Origin: an uncultured Flavobacteriaceae bacterium
Lineage (GTDB): Bacteria > Bacteroidota > Bacteroidia > Flavobacteriales > Flavobacteriaceae
Length of the DNA: 64,000 nucleotides
Assembly (NCBI GenBank): GCA_905181625.1
Contig: CAJIYJ010000005.1
Span: 332,021 to 396,020, forward strand
Direction of reading: 5' to 3'
The notes below the pieces were generated by a model. It worked only from the letters and a program-made list of their open reading frames with translations, was not told the origin of the DNA and did not search any database. The position numbers and the translations under genes are program-made. This document shows, in pieces, positions 17,287 through 25,566 of the stretch; within the stretch, counting starts at the first letter, position 1; every line of letters starts with the position of its first letter.

Positions 17287-18718
17287 ATGGATAAAATAAT
17301 GGGTGATATTAGCAAAATTTTATCCAAGCACCTTAAGTCTAGTAAGCAAAATAAAAATCACGTTTTAAATCAACAAAAACCAGAGTTAATTGCTTCGACC
17401 CTTGAACTAAAAGAGCTCCTTGAAAAAGGCTTTTCAAATAACGATGAAATATTAAAATTTATTACTAATTACTTAAAAAACACAAATCACCTAAGTAATC
17501 CTAATTACATGGGTCATCAAGTTGCTGTTCCATATGATTTGTCAGGAATTCCCGAACTAATTCATGGTACCATAAACAATCCTAGTTCATTATATGAAAT
17601 GGGGCCTGCTGGAGCGACTTGCGAAGGCTTTATGATAAATTGGATGCTTGACAAAGTGGGGTGGTTAAATGGAAAGGACTATTATGATTTTAAGTTTAAA
17701 AAAGGGGAAGCTAGCGGGTTATTGACCCATGGTGGATCAATAGCAAATATGACGGCATTAGCAGCAGCACGATCAGCTATATCACCAGAAGCTTGGCAAG
17801 AAGGCAATCCAAAAGATATTAGTAGTGATTGGAGCTAAATCGGCTCACTACTCTATTTCTAGGGCATTATCCATATTAGGCTTAGGGAGCAATTCTTTTT
17901 TGCCCGTTAAGGTTGATAAAAATGAAGTATTAAAAATGGATGATTTAGAAATAGTATATAATACAGCTATTAAAAATAATTTGAGAGTTATGTGTGTAGT
18001 TGCTAATGCCTGCGCAACTTCAACTGGTCTATACGATCCTATTTCTGAAATGGGTGATTTTTGTGAAAATCACAAATTATGGTTCCATATCGATGGCGCA
18101 CATGGAGCGGCTGCATTAGTGTCGAAAAAGAATAAAAATCTTCTTAAAGGAATAAATAAAGCAACATCTATAATTTGGGATGCTCATAAAATGATGCGAG
18201 TTCCAGCTTTATGCACAGCATTATTATTTAAAAACTTTAAACACCAAGCTTTGGCTTTTCAACAAAAAGGATCTTATGTTTTCCATGAACAAGAAGTAGT
18301 AGGAATGGACTCAATGCCTTATACGATTGAATGTACTAAAACTGCTTTAGGAACAAAGTTTTTTTGGGCATTAGCTTTAGAGGGAGAAGGAGCTATTGAA
18401 AAATATATTGATTACACTTTTGAATTAGCAAAATATTTCTATAATCAATTGAAAAAAGAAGAGCATTTTGAATTACCATACAGCCCTGAAAGTAATATAT
18501 TATGCTTTAGATATGTGAAGGAATCGAATAGCAATGAATTTCAAAAAAAATTAAGATATTCAATTATTTATAGAAAAAAATTTTATATCACTTCTTGTGA
18601 AATGAATGGTTTAAGATATTTAAGAGTGGTGTTATTAAACCCAGAAACCTCAAAAATAGAGTTAGGAAACTTAATAGAAGAAATAAAAATTATTTCTAAA
18701 AAATTAAGCAATGAATGA
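17287..18718 (+). pseudogene. PLP-dependent group II decarboxylase, split by one frameshift
   Basis: Frame one (17287-17838) has the N-terminal substrate region SNPNYMGHQVA, GPAGATCEGF and LLTHGGSIANMTAL of group II (aromatic amino acid/glutamate-type) decarboxylases. It then loses phase at about 17819-17822. The next frame continues with VIGAKSAHYSISRA, WFHIDGAHGAAAL (PLP Asp and Ala) and SIIWDAHKMMRVP, whose Lys is the Schiff-base residue near position 300. Removing one base restores DIVVIGAKSAH and a 476-residue enzyme, a normal family length. The substrate could be diaminobutyrate, tyrosine or another amino acid. Broken gene or sequence error. Confidence 0.82.
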
Positions 18719-18721
18719 TAA

Positions 18722-19456
18722 TTACTTTCTGGTCAGTTTAAAAAGATCTAAATCGATGTCATCTAACCCTTCTTTATCAAAAGGGTATTCCATTTGATCT
18801 TGAATGTTGTAAAGGGATATTAGAATAAATTCACTTAAAACAACAATGAAATAAGTTAGCCAAACAGGGTTTTCAACGCCTATTTTATTAATAATAGTAG
18901 GAGTATAAATTAAAGGAAAAATATAAATAAAAATCAAACAATACGCTTTTAAACTGATTGGCGTACGGTGATTGTGTATTCCAATTAAATTATCTGCACT
19001 ATCGATTGTATCTTTTAAAAACCGAATAGCTTTTTGTAGAGTTCCACCAAGGACACTTTTTTTTGATTTTAAAAATTCAAATAGCTCTTGCATGTTTTCA
19101 TCGTGAATTTTTGCAGATTCTTTAGAGTTTACTAAGAACTCAAATAATCCTTTATTTGATTTGTGAATCAGTTCAATTCCGTCATTAATTTCCTCAAGCT
19201 CTAGTTTTGAACTAGAAATAATATTTTCAACTGTTTTTAGACTAGCTCGAAATAGACTTAAATGTTCTAATGCCTTCTCTCTTCTTCTAAAAGCTCCTCT
19301 AATTGTAAATACTAAAGGAAAGATAATAGCAATACTAATTAGAGTTAAATCGATATTATAATTTACCCCTAATTTATAGCATGCAAAAGGGATTAAAGTT
19401 GAAATTAATATGGCGATTAATGTTCTACGGTTTAAAATAATGAGGTATCTAGACAT
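18722..19456 (-). CDS. Bestrophin-like membrane protein
   Basis: A 244-residue protein with two N-terminal and two C-terminal hydrophobic segments flanking a long charged helical region (about residues 55-150). The C terminus reads IQDQMEYPFDKEGLDDIDLD, resembling the bestrophin/RFP-TM ending in which a polar EDPFG loop is followed by DLPLD. Bestrophin-type proteins are anion channels. The match is limited to this end and the topology, so the call is tentative. It converges on the decarboxylase, with 3 bases between them. Confidence 0.55.
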   Translation of the reverse strand: MSRYLIILNRRTLIAILISTLIPFACYKLGVNYNIDLTLISIAIIFPLVFTIRGAFRRREKALEHLSLFRASLKTVENIISSSKLELEEINDGIELIHKSNKGLFEFLVNSKESAKIHDENMQELFEFLKSKKSVLGGTLQKAIRFLKDTIDSADNLIGIHNHRTPISLKAYCLIFIYIFPLIYTPTIINKIGVENPVWLTYFIVVLSEFILISLYNIQDQMEYPFDKEGLDDIDLDLFKLTRK

Positions 19457-19499
19457 TGTAAAATTTTTGTTAAATTACGGAAAATTTAAAAATAACAAT

Positions 19500-20519
19500 A
19501 TGAAGAACCATGCTATTCTATTTTTGACACTACTTATCTGTTCATTAACACAAGCACAAAAAGCACTTAAATCAGACCTGTTATATTCGGACCAAAGTCC
19601 GATGGAAATCAAATTAAATTATTCAAATAAAAATGTAAAAAAGAATACAACAGATTCTACTTTTATTGAAACAGACTTGAATTTCATGCATGAAGGAAAA
19701 TGGAATGTAATACCAGTATCTCTAAGAGCAAGGGGAAATTTTAGAAGGGCTAAATGTTATTTCCCGCCAATTAAAATGAAAATTAAAAAAAGTCAATATA
19801 AAAACACTGTTTTTGATGGCAATAAATCCTTAAAATTGGTTCTTCCTTGTAGAATAGAAAATTCAAAAAATGACAATATTATTAAAGAATATTTAGCTTA
19901 TAAAATATATGAATTAATTTCTCCTTATCATTTTAAAACAAGGAGAGTAAATGTTGAATTTACAGAACCAAAAGGAAGAAAGGTCAAAACCTTTTCTCTT
20001 AAAGGTTTTCTAATTGAGGATGACAGTAAATTAGCAAAACGATTTGAAGGAAAAGTTGTAGAACAGTTTATTCACCCATTAGCAATGCAACATTTAACAT
20101 CGGTTCAGCATTCATTTTTTCAATATATGATTGGAAATACTGATTTTTCCATTTCATACCAACATAATGGAAAATTGTTGTTTGCTGAAAAAGTATTTTT
20201 ACCATTGCCTTACGATTTTGACATGACAGGCTGGGTTAATCCTAGTTATGGTTTTGGTAATCCAACATTAGATTTGAGTTCATTAACCGAGAGAAGGTAT
20301 AGAGGCTTCAAAAGAGATAAAGAGGTGTTTGATACTGTAAGGAATCAATTTATAGGAACTAAAGATCAAATAACTTCTTTGGTTAAATCTTTTGAATTAG
20401 AATTTGATAGTAAAAAACAATATGAAACTATGTTTGGTTTTATGGAAGAATTTTTTGAAATAATCGAAGATGATAGTAAATTCAAAAAACTTATTTTAGA
20501 TCAAGCTAGAACAAAATAA
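19500..20519 (+). CDS. Secreted hypothetical protein, possibly CotH-like
   Basis: A 339-residue protein, started at ATG 19500 because MKNHAILFLTLLICSLTQAQ is a clean signal peptide; the open frame extends to 19410 but would overlap the divergent gene. The mature protein has SLRARGNFRRAKCYFPPIKM near residue 75, FLIEDDSKLAKRF near 175, and a QYMIGNTDFS...LPLPYDFDMTG stretch near 215-250. The last two resemble CotH-type kinase-like proteins (a 'iGN.D....N' loop and a 'y.pyDfD' metal motif). I treat that as a suggestion only. No close partner gene. Confidence 0.6.
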   Translation: MKNHAILFLTLLICSLTQAQKALKSDLLYSDQSPMEIKLNYSNKNVKKNTTDSTFIETDLNFMHEGKWNVIPVSLRARGNFRRAKCYFPPIKMKIKKSQYKNTVFDGNKSLKLVLPCRIENSKNDNIIKEYLAYKIYELISPYHFKTRRVNVEFTEPKGRKVKTFSLKGFLIEDDSKLAKRFEGKVVEQFIHPLAMQHLTSVQHSFFQYMIGNTDFSISYQHNGKLLFAEKVFLPLPYDFDMTGWVNPSYGFGNPTLDLSSLTERRYRGFKRDKEVFDTVRNQFIGTKDQITSLVKSFELEFDSKKQYETMFGFMEEFFEIIEDDSKFKKLILDQARTK

Positions 20520-20524
20520 ATCCT

Positions 20525-21580
20525 TTATTTCAACGTGTTTTTAAGTTTTTCAAATATTTCGGTGTTTTCGTAAATCCCTTTAAAGGATTCTGCATTAGGT
20601 CCAAAACTAAATACAGGTACCATAGTGGCAGAATGCCCTTCAGTGTTGAACTTACCAAACACTCTGTTTTTTTTCCCACCTAATAAGGCTAGCCCTCCTG
20701 TTTCATGATCAGCAGTTACCACAACTAGAGTGTTTCCATAATATTTGGCGAAATTTAATGCTTCTTGAATAGCAGCATTAAAATCTTTAAATTCAGAAGT
20801 AACATATTTAAGGTTATTGTCATGCCCCCCCCAGTCGATTTGCGCCCCTTCAATCATAATAAAAAAAGGGTTTTTCTCTAAATGCAACTTATCTAAAGTG
20901 ATTTTAGTTAGTTTATCAAGATTAGCAGATCTACCCTCAATAATTGCAGGAGGTTCATCAAAATAAGTAAAATACCCAATTTTAGAAGCTTTACTTTTCT
21001 CGTACTCTGTGATTGATTTCACAAAAGTATATTCCGACATTTCTTTAATTAAATTTCTTTTGTCTTTTCTAGACATAAAATGCTTGCTACCTCCTCCAAC
21101 AAACATGTCAATGCTATGTTTACTTAGTTGCAAGGCAATGTTTTGGTAATTATACCTTGAATCTTCTTTTGCATAAAAAGAGGCTGGTGTAGCGTGAACA
21201 ATACTCGATGTTCCTATTAAGGCAGTTTTATAACCCTGATCTTGACATATTTCTAAAATTGATTTTTGACGAACATTTTTAGAGCTAATTCCAAGCACTC
21301 CGTTGAGGGTTTTTACCCCTGTTGCCATCGCGGTTCCACTTGCAGCCGAATCAGTAACGAGATTATTGGAAGAAGAAGTTTTAGACAATCCTATGTATTC
21401 AAACCCTTCTAAAGCAGTGCTATTTCCATTGGCATACATTCCCGCACTTATCTGAGTAAGTCCCATTCCGTCTCCTATTAAGAGTATTATGTTAGGAGAG
21501 TCTTGTGACCAAGTAACAGAATTGAATAAAAACAGGACCAACAACACAGACGTTTTTTTAAAATAACAGATATTCATCAT
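20525..21580 (-). CDS. Alkaline phosphatase
   Basis: A 351-residue enzyme with a signal peptide (ending near VTWSQ), so periplasmic. Metal and active-site motifs are present: IGDGMG at 35-40, LVTDSAASGTAMATG at about 75-88 with nucleophile Ser 78, IEGAQIDWGGHDN, and TADHETGG. It hydrolyses phosphomonoesters, typically under phosphate limitation. It is shorter than E. coli PhoA, like other Bacteroidota forms. It converges closely on the CotH-like gene. Confidence 0.92.
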   Translation of the reverse strand: MMNICYFKKTSVLLVLFLFNSVTWSQDSPNIILLIGDGMGLTQISAGMYANGNSTALEGFEYIGLSKTSSSNNLVTDSAASGTAMATGVKTLNGVLGISSKNVRQKSILEICQDQGYKTALIGTSSIVHATPASFYAKEDSRYNYQNIALQLSKHSIDMFVGGGSKHFMSRKDKRNLIKEMSEYTFVKSITEYEKSKASKIGYFTYFDEPPAIIEGRSANLDKLTKITLDKLHLEKNPFFIMIEGAQIDWGGHDNNLKYVTSEFKDFNAAIQEALNFAKYYGNTLVVVTADHETGGLALLGGKKNRVFGKFNTEGHSATMVPVFSFGPNAESFKGIYENTEIFEKLKNTLK

Positions 21581-21628
21581 GTTTGAATTTTGAATTTATA
21601 AATGTATTAATTATTATTTTACAGAAAT

Positions 21629-22285
21629 TTAAACTTTTCCTTTTATTTTTTTATAAGAAATTTGACTTAATTTTTTTATAACTAAATCTGCTTTACTATA
21701 GTCTTGATTTTTTGAATGGAAACTGTCAAATCCAACACAATATATTCCAGCATTAACAGCAGCTTCAATCCCGTTTGTTGAGTCCTCTATTACAAGGCAC
21801 TCTTCTTTTTTGCATTTTGAAGCTTTAGCGGCTTTTATGAAAATTTCAGGATGAGGTTTAGAAGCTTTTAAATCTGCCCCACTAAGCTTAGCTATAAAAT
21901 ATTGGTCTAGTTGGAATCTTGTAAAAATCTTATTAATGGTTTCCATTGAGGCAGAAGAAGCCAGTACTAGTTTTAAACCATTTTTCTTATAGTCAATAAT
22001 TAAATTTAAAACCCCTTCAATTAGACAGAAATCAGTATCGTTTTCAAAAATATATTTAAAATGTTTTCTTTTAAGAGCCACTAACTCTATTGGAGCTTGC
22101 TTTAAATTAAAACCTTCACAAAGTGTTTGGCAAATTTTTAATGTAGCCTGGCCAGTAAATGATGCAAAGACTTTACTTGAAACGACAATATTAACGTCCT
22201 GAAACATTTTGTAATAAGCTTTTTTATGAAGTGGCTCGCTATCAACAATCACTCCGTCCATATCAAATATAATAGCCTTTAGCAT
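21629..22285 (-). CDS. HAD-superfamily phosphatase, beta-phosphoglucomutase-like
   Basis: A 218-residue haloacid dehalogenase hydrolase. Motif I DMDGVIVDSEPLH is at residues 8-20, motif II is LASSASM, a conserved Lys sits in KASKPHPEIF, and the final acidic motif is VIEDSTNGIEAA. The cap is the small helical type of subfamily IA, as in beta-phosphoglucomutase and 2-deoxyglucose-6-phosphatase. It acts on a sugar phosphate or similar substrate in the cytoplasm; exact specificity unknown. Confidence 0.9.
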   Translation of the reverse strand: MLKAIIFDMDGVIVDSEPLHKKAYYKMFQDVNIVVSSKVFASFTGQATLKICQTLCEGFNLKQAPIELVALKRKHFKYIFENDTDFCLIEGVLNLIIDYKKNGLKLVLASSASMETINKIFTRFQLDQYFIAKLSGADLKASKPHPEIFIKAAKASKCKKEECLVIEDSTNGIEAAVNAGIYCVGFDSFHSKNQDYSKADLVIKKLSQISYKKIKGKV

Positions 22286-22361
22286 TTGAGATTTATATTA
22301 GGAAGTTTAGGTTGAATTATTTCTTTCATTACTATAAAAGTAAGAATTTTAATAAATCTAC

Positions 22362-22823
22362 TTAAAAGCTCTTTTCAACTTTAATTAAAACTGCTGTATG
22401 CATTAGAGTAGCAGCTAACTTGCCATCTAAATTATATAGTTCACCCCTTAAAGTTGCTATGTTTTTTCCTTTTTGTACAACCGCAGCAGTTGCAATAACT
22501 TTACCCTCAAACAAAGGTCTATGATGATGACTATGTAGATTGGTGGAACTTGGGTAAACAAATCCTTGCGATTCATATACTAAAAGTAAACTTGTTACAT
22601 CATCAAGCATTGAATTCATTTGACCACCTTGAACACTTTTATTTGGGTTAAGTGTTTCGCTAGGAAACTCTGCCTCTAATTTTAAAAATCCTTCACTATA
22701 ATCAAGGAACTTGAATTTAAACATTTTGCCTGTTCCTTCATTTTTTTTAAAAAAATCTAAATACTTTTTAAAGTCTTCTTGTATAAATGAGTTCAATTTG
22801 ATCTTAATAATTTTAAGTCTCAA
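22362..22823 (-). CDS. PaaI-type hotdog thioesterase
   Basis: A 153-residue hotdog protein with PNKSVQGGQMNSMLDDVTS at about residues 61-79, the PaaI-family motif (N/GG..s.LaD). This is followed by a second strand motif ATAAVVQKGKNIATLRGEL typical of the fold. These thioesterases hydrolyse acyl- or aryl-CoA. It starts 76 bases or more from any neighbour in its direction and looks monocistronic. Confidence 0.85.
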   Translation of the reverse strand: MRLKIIKIKLNSFIQEDFKKYLDFFKKNEGTGKMFKFKFLDYSEGFLKLEAEFPSETLNPNKSVQGGQMNSMLDDVTSLLLVYESQGFVYPSSTNLHSHHHRPLFEGKVIATAAVVQKGKNIATLRGELYNLDGKLAATLMHTAVLIKVEKSF

Positions 22824-22919
22824 ATATATTAAATATAATGACTTACCAATGAAAGGGGATGGATTATGAAAGTAGATTGGGTTAAAAACGAATATCGAAA
22901 ATAATCTAAAAGACTTGGA

Positions 22920-23801
22920 TTATTTTTTTGTAGCTCTAATTAAGCCTCTTCTAAGAAAAGGATAACTCAAATTTTTATCCCAATAAAAAACAGTATATCC
23001 GTTAGAGTGTTCTACTTCGTAATTATTGTCACGGAAATAATTAGAATATTTTTCAAAATCATTTTGACTGTGATAAGTACATAAAGCAACTTGCATTTGT
23101 TTAGAATTTTCGATAATATTTGAAAGCCCAGACATCACCTCTTTTTCATTTCCATCAACATCAATTTTCAAGAAATTTATTTTTTTTTCCTTAAAAAAAC
23201 TATCTGCATCAACGGTGCTTTCAGAACTGAAATTGGACAACTTTTTATTTACAATAGTAACTTTGTCTTTATATTTTTCAAAAGTTTTTTTTAAGGGTTT
23301 ACTCCATATATTATTGGCTTCAAATAAATAAACATGTTTGACTTTATCTATTATTTCAAGAGAAAAATTAGCTTCCGCACAACCTATATCAGCAACAATT
23401 GAATTCTCATTAACATTAAAATTATCAGTTAAATATCTATGAGGGCTTTGCGGGTCTTGTTCTATTAGCAATTGATTTAAAGCTTTTTTAATTCGAAATT
23501 TAGACCATCTTTTTTTAAAATAAAGCTTTTTATCGTCTAGTAATACATACTTTAATTGTTCCTCTTTGTCTAAGTAAACTTTAATGTCTTTCGCATTATA
23601 ATTAAAAATAAAATTATAAGGAAATAACTCTAATGGATTCTTATTAAGAAAATCTATTACTTTTTTTATTTCTTCGTTTGTGTCATTTTTAAAAAACAGA
23701 ATAATACTTTTCCTTAGAACTCTTTTCCAAATTATAGTTCTTATTTTTTTTGGAACTAGAGCTCTCCAGATGAAAAATTTATTTAGTTTATTAATAAACA
23801 T
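22920..23801 (-). CDS. FkbM-family methyltransferase
   Basis: A 293-residue protein with an N-terminal charged helical region and a C-terminal SAM-binding fold. Motif I is VADIGCAEANFSLE (near residue 138), motif post-I YLFEAN, and the FkbM hallmark FLKIDVDGNEKEVMSG lies near residue 208. FkbM proteins O-methylate glycans, lipids or secondary metabolites. No glycosyltransferases are next to it. It appears monocistronic. Confidence 0.88.
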   Translation of the reverse strand: MFINKLNKFFIWRALVPKKIRTIIWKRVLRKSIILFFKNDTNEEIKKVIDFLNKNPLELFPYNFIFNYNAKDIKVYLDKEEQLKYVLLDDKKLYFKKRWSKFRIKKALNQLLIEQDPQSPHRYLTDNFNVNENSIVADIGCAEANFSLEIIDKVKHVYLFEANNIWSKPLKKTFEKYKDKVTIVNKKLSNFSSESTVDADSFFKEKKINFLKIDVDGNEKEVMSGLSNIIENSKQMQVALCTYHSQNDFEKYSNYFRDNNYEVEHSNGYTVFYWDKNLSYPFLRRGLIRATKK

Positions 23802-23905
23802 TACCCAAATATAATGTTAAATAAAGCAATTTATTTACGGTCAACTTTTTTAAAATAAAACTATTTATTATTTGGCAACTAGTTATATACGATTCATTAA
23901 TTCTG

Positions 23906-23934
23906 TTGATCTATTAGAGAATTTCTTATATTTG
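23906..23934 (+). promoter_or_regulatory. Bacteroidota sigma-A promoter for the 23.9 kb lipoprotein
   Basis: TTG at 23906-23908 and TATATTTG at 23927-23934 match the Bacteroidota -33/-7 pair (TTG and TAnnTTTG) with 18 bases between. The expected transcription start falls at or within a base or two of the ATG at 23939, so the mRNA may be essentially leaderless. Confidence 0.6.
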
Positions 23935-23938
23935 TTCT

Positions 23939-24622
23939 ATGAAAATAGTTAAATATTTATTTCTAATAATTTTTATTTATTCTTGTCAAGAGCAAAATTT
24001 AGAAGTATCAGAAAAATTGACCTTTAATGATAGTCTATCATTACAAATGAGCATTCAATCAATTAAAAAAATAAAAAATTTAGTTATTGATGAAGATTCA
24101 GATAATTACAGGATATCTGGCGCAATTCCCTCTGAATTATGTTTTGATTTTAAATACCCTATTAGTGTTCAGTATAACGATAGTTCAACAGTAACTGTAT
24201 CAAGTTTTGCACATTTTACTCAGTTAATTTTAACTGAAACTATTGAATTACATATGACTGGTATTGGATTTCCTTTTACTATTATTATGAGTGATGATAG
24301 TTCTGAACAAATCATTTCAAATGAAAATCAATTTCAAAATCTAGTAGAAAACTGTGGTTATGGAACTTTATCTTTTGATGAAATAAAAAAAGTATATGCA
24401 ACTTGCTTTAATTTTAATTTTCCTGTTTCTGTAGTTATTAACGGAGTTAATTATACTTTTAGTAGTGAAGGTGATGCGGTATCTTTAGCTGCAGCATTTA
24501 GTCAAAAAGTTGTTAGTTTCAATTTTGTTTATCCTTTTAGTATTAAATACGTTTCCAATAGTACAGACGCGAATGTTCCGGATTATTATACCTTAACTTC
24601 TGTCATTTCGGGCTGCAATTAA
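23939..24622 (+). CDS. Hypothetical lipoprotein with two repeated beta domains
   Basis: A 227-residue protein with a lipobox IYSC near residue 16, so lipidated and exported. The mature region holds two copies of a beta-rich unit: first LCFDFKYPISVQYNDSSTVT, then TCFNFNFPVSVVINGVNYTF, each followed by a helix and a hydrophobic strand ending in FPFTI or YPFSI. An internal duplication is therefore likely. Cysteines at NCGYG and ISGCN may pair. No family assigned. Confidence 0.7.
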   Translation: MKIVKYLFLIIFIYSCQEQNLEVSEKLTFNDSLSLQMSIQSIKKIKNLVIDEDSDNYRISGAIPSELCFDFKYPISVQYNDSSTVTVSSFAHFTQLILTETIELHMTGIGFPFTIIMSDDSSEQIISNENQFQNLVENCGYGTLSFDEIKKVYATCFNFNFPVSVVINGVNYTFSSEGDAVSLAAAFSQKVVSFNFVYPFSIKYVSNSTDANVPDYYTLTSVISGCN

Positions 24623-24700
24623 TAATTCTAAGATTAATAAGAATTTCTGTTGATTCAAACTAAACCTTAAGCATATTTTCTTCTTTTTTATATTAATGTT

Positions 24701-24979
24701 ATGAAAAATGTATTCAGACTTATTAGCTTTTTAGAAGGAATCTCCTACTTATTGCTTCTTTTCATTGCAGTACCAATTAAATATTTTCAAGGAGATGCAA
24801 CTTATGTGAAAATGCTCGGTATGCCGCACGGAATTTTATTTATGGGTTATATTATTTTGGTAATTTTGATTCAAAAGCAAATGAAATGGAATCTAAAAAC
24901 TATGGGAGTTGTAGCACTAGCTTCTGTAATTCCCTTTGGCACTTTTTATGTAGATAAAAAGTATTTGCAAAGTCTATAA
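24701..24979 (+). CDS. DUF3817 membrane protein
   Basis: A 92-residue protein with three hydrophobic segments. It carries the DUF3817 pattern: FRLISFLEGISYLLLLFIAV at the N terminus, a LGMPHGILFMGY central loop, and a final IPFGTFYVDK helix. Family members are small inner-membrane proteins of unknown role, sometimes fused to or beside transporters. Length fits the family. Confidence 0.88.
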   Translation: MKNVFRLISFLEGISYLLLLFIAVPIKYFQGDATYVKMLGMPHGILFMGYIILVILIQKQMKWNLKTMGVVALASVIPFGTFYVDKKYLQSL

Positions 24980-25026
24980 AACAGCATTAAATCAAAGAAA
25001 GAATAAGTGAAGTTCTAACGAATGCT

Positions 25027-25221
25027 ATGTCAACTTTAGATATAGATTCAATGACAAAAAATGAAAGGTTAAAACTTATACAAATTGGGTTGACTTATGT
25101 TGTTCCAAAATTAAAACACACAGAAGAAGTTAGAGAAGATCCAAGGGAGTTTCAAATAGAAATAATAGACAGGTTAACAGATTATTCAGATGAGGAGCTG
25201 GATAAAGCTATTAAGGGTTAA
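25027..25221 (+). CDS. Small hypothetical acidic/helical protein
   Basis: A 64-residue protein from ATG 25027. It is rich in charged residues (MTKNERLKLIQIGL, EEVREDPREF, DYSDEELDKAI) and predicted largely helical, with no membrane segment. It resembles the small flavobacterial proteins that begin with a short polar stretch and a KNERLKLI helix; no function is known to me. It follows the DUF3817 gene by 47 bases in the same direction. Confidence 0.5.
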   Translation: MSTLDIDSMTKNERLKLIQIGLTYVVPKLKHTEEVREDPREFQIEIIDRLTDYSDEELDKAIKG

Positions 25222-25272
25222 GACTAAAGAAAGGAATGAGTAATATTATTAATAATTTTTTCATAACAACAA

Positions 25273-25380
25273 TCAAGAACCTCCCCAACTATCTTGAAAA
25301 AAAATTCCAACTCCAAGTTCAGCCCACAAGTATAAAAATAAAATTATTAATAATATTATAATTGATTTTTTCTTATTCAT
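25273..25380 (-). CDS. 35-residue single-span membrane protein
   Basis: A short minus-strand gene (ATG 25380, TGA 25273-25275) encoding MNKKKSII, then a hydrophobic helix ILLIILFLYLWAELGVGIFF, then QDSWGGS. The LYLWAE-VGIF-GGS layout is one I recall from other small flavobacterial membrane proteins of unknown role. It fills most of the 345-base gap between 25221 and 25567, which otherwise holds only repeats and a promoter. Confidence 0.55.
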   Translation of the reverse strand: MNKKKSIIILLIILFLYLWAELGVGIFFQDSWGGS

Positions 25381-25488
25381 AAATAAATATAATGTTTTTA
25401 AAAACACACAATCCAAGAACTGCTATAATACAGAGCTATAATCGTCCAGTACTATACAAACACACAGTAATATATAAAAGTTTTAGAT

Positions 25489-25532
25489 AATCGAACTATT
25501 AAATTTTATAATACCTGTAAATCGAACTATTA
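25489..25532 (+). repeat. 13-bp direct repeat pair upstream of the repeat lipoprotein
   Basis: AATCGAACTATTA occurs at 25489-25501 and again at 25520-25532, identical and 31 bases apart, about three helical turns. Both lie just upstream of the -7 element at 25540, so they could be paired activator sites on the same DNA face. Confidence 0.5.
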
Positions 25533-25539
25533 TATTATA

Positions 25540-25547
25540 TAAGTTTG
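25540..25547 (+). promoter_or_regulatory. -7 promoter element (TAAGTTTG) of the repeat lipoprotein
   Basis: TAAGTTTG fits TAnnTTTG, 20 bases before the ATG at 25567. No TTG sits at the proper -33 distance, which fits a promoter needing an activator; the 13-bp direct repeats just upstream are candidates. Confidence 0.45.
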
Positions 25548-25566
25548 AATTTATAAAATATTTATT

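Noticed and set aside
22824..22919. Possible small gene in the gap near 22.85 kb
   Set aside because: No frame over 20 codons with a start and stop in a sensible order; AT-rich only.
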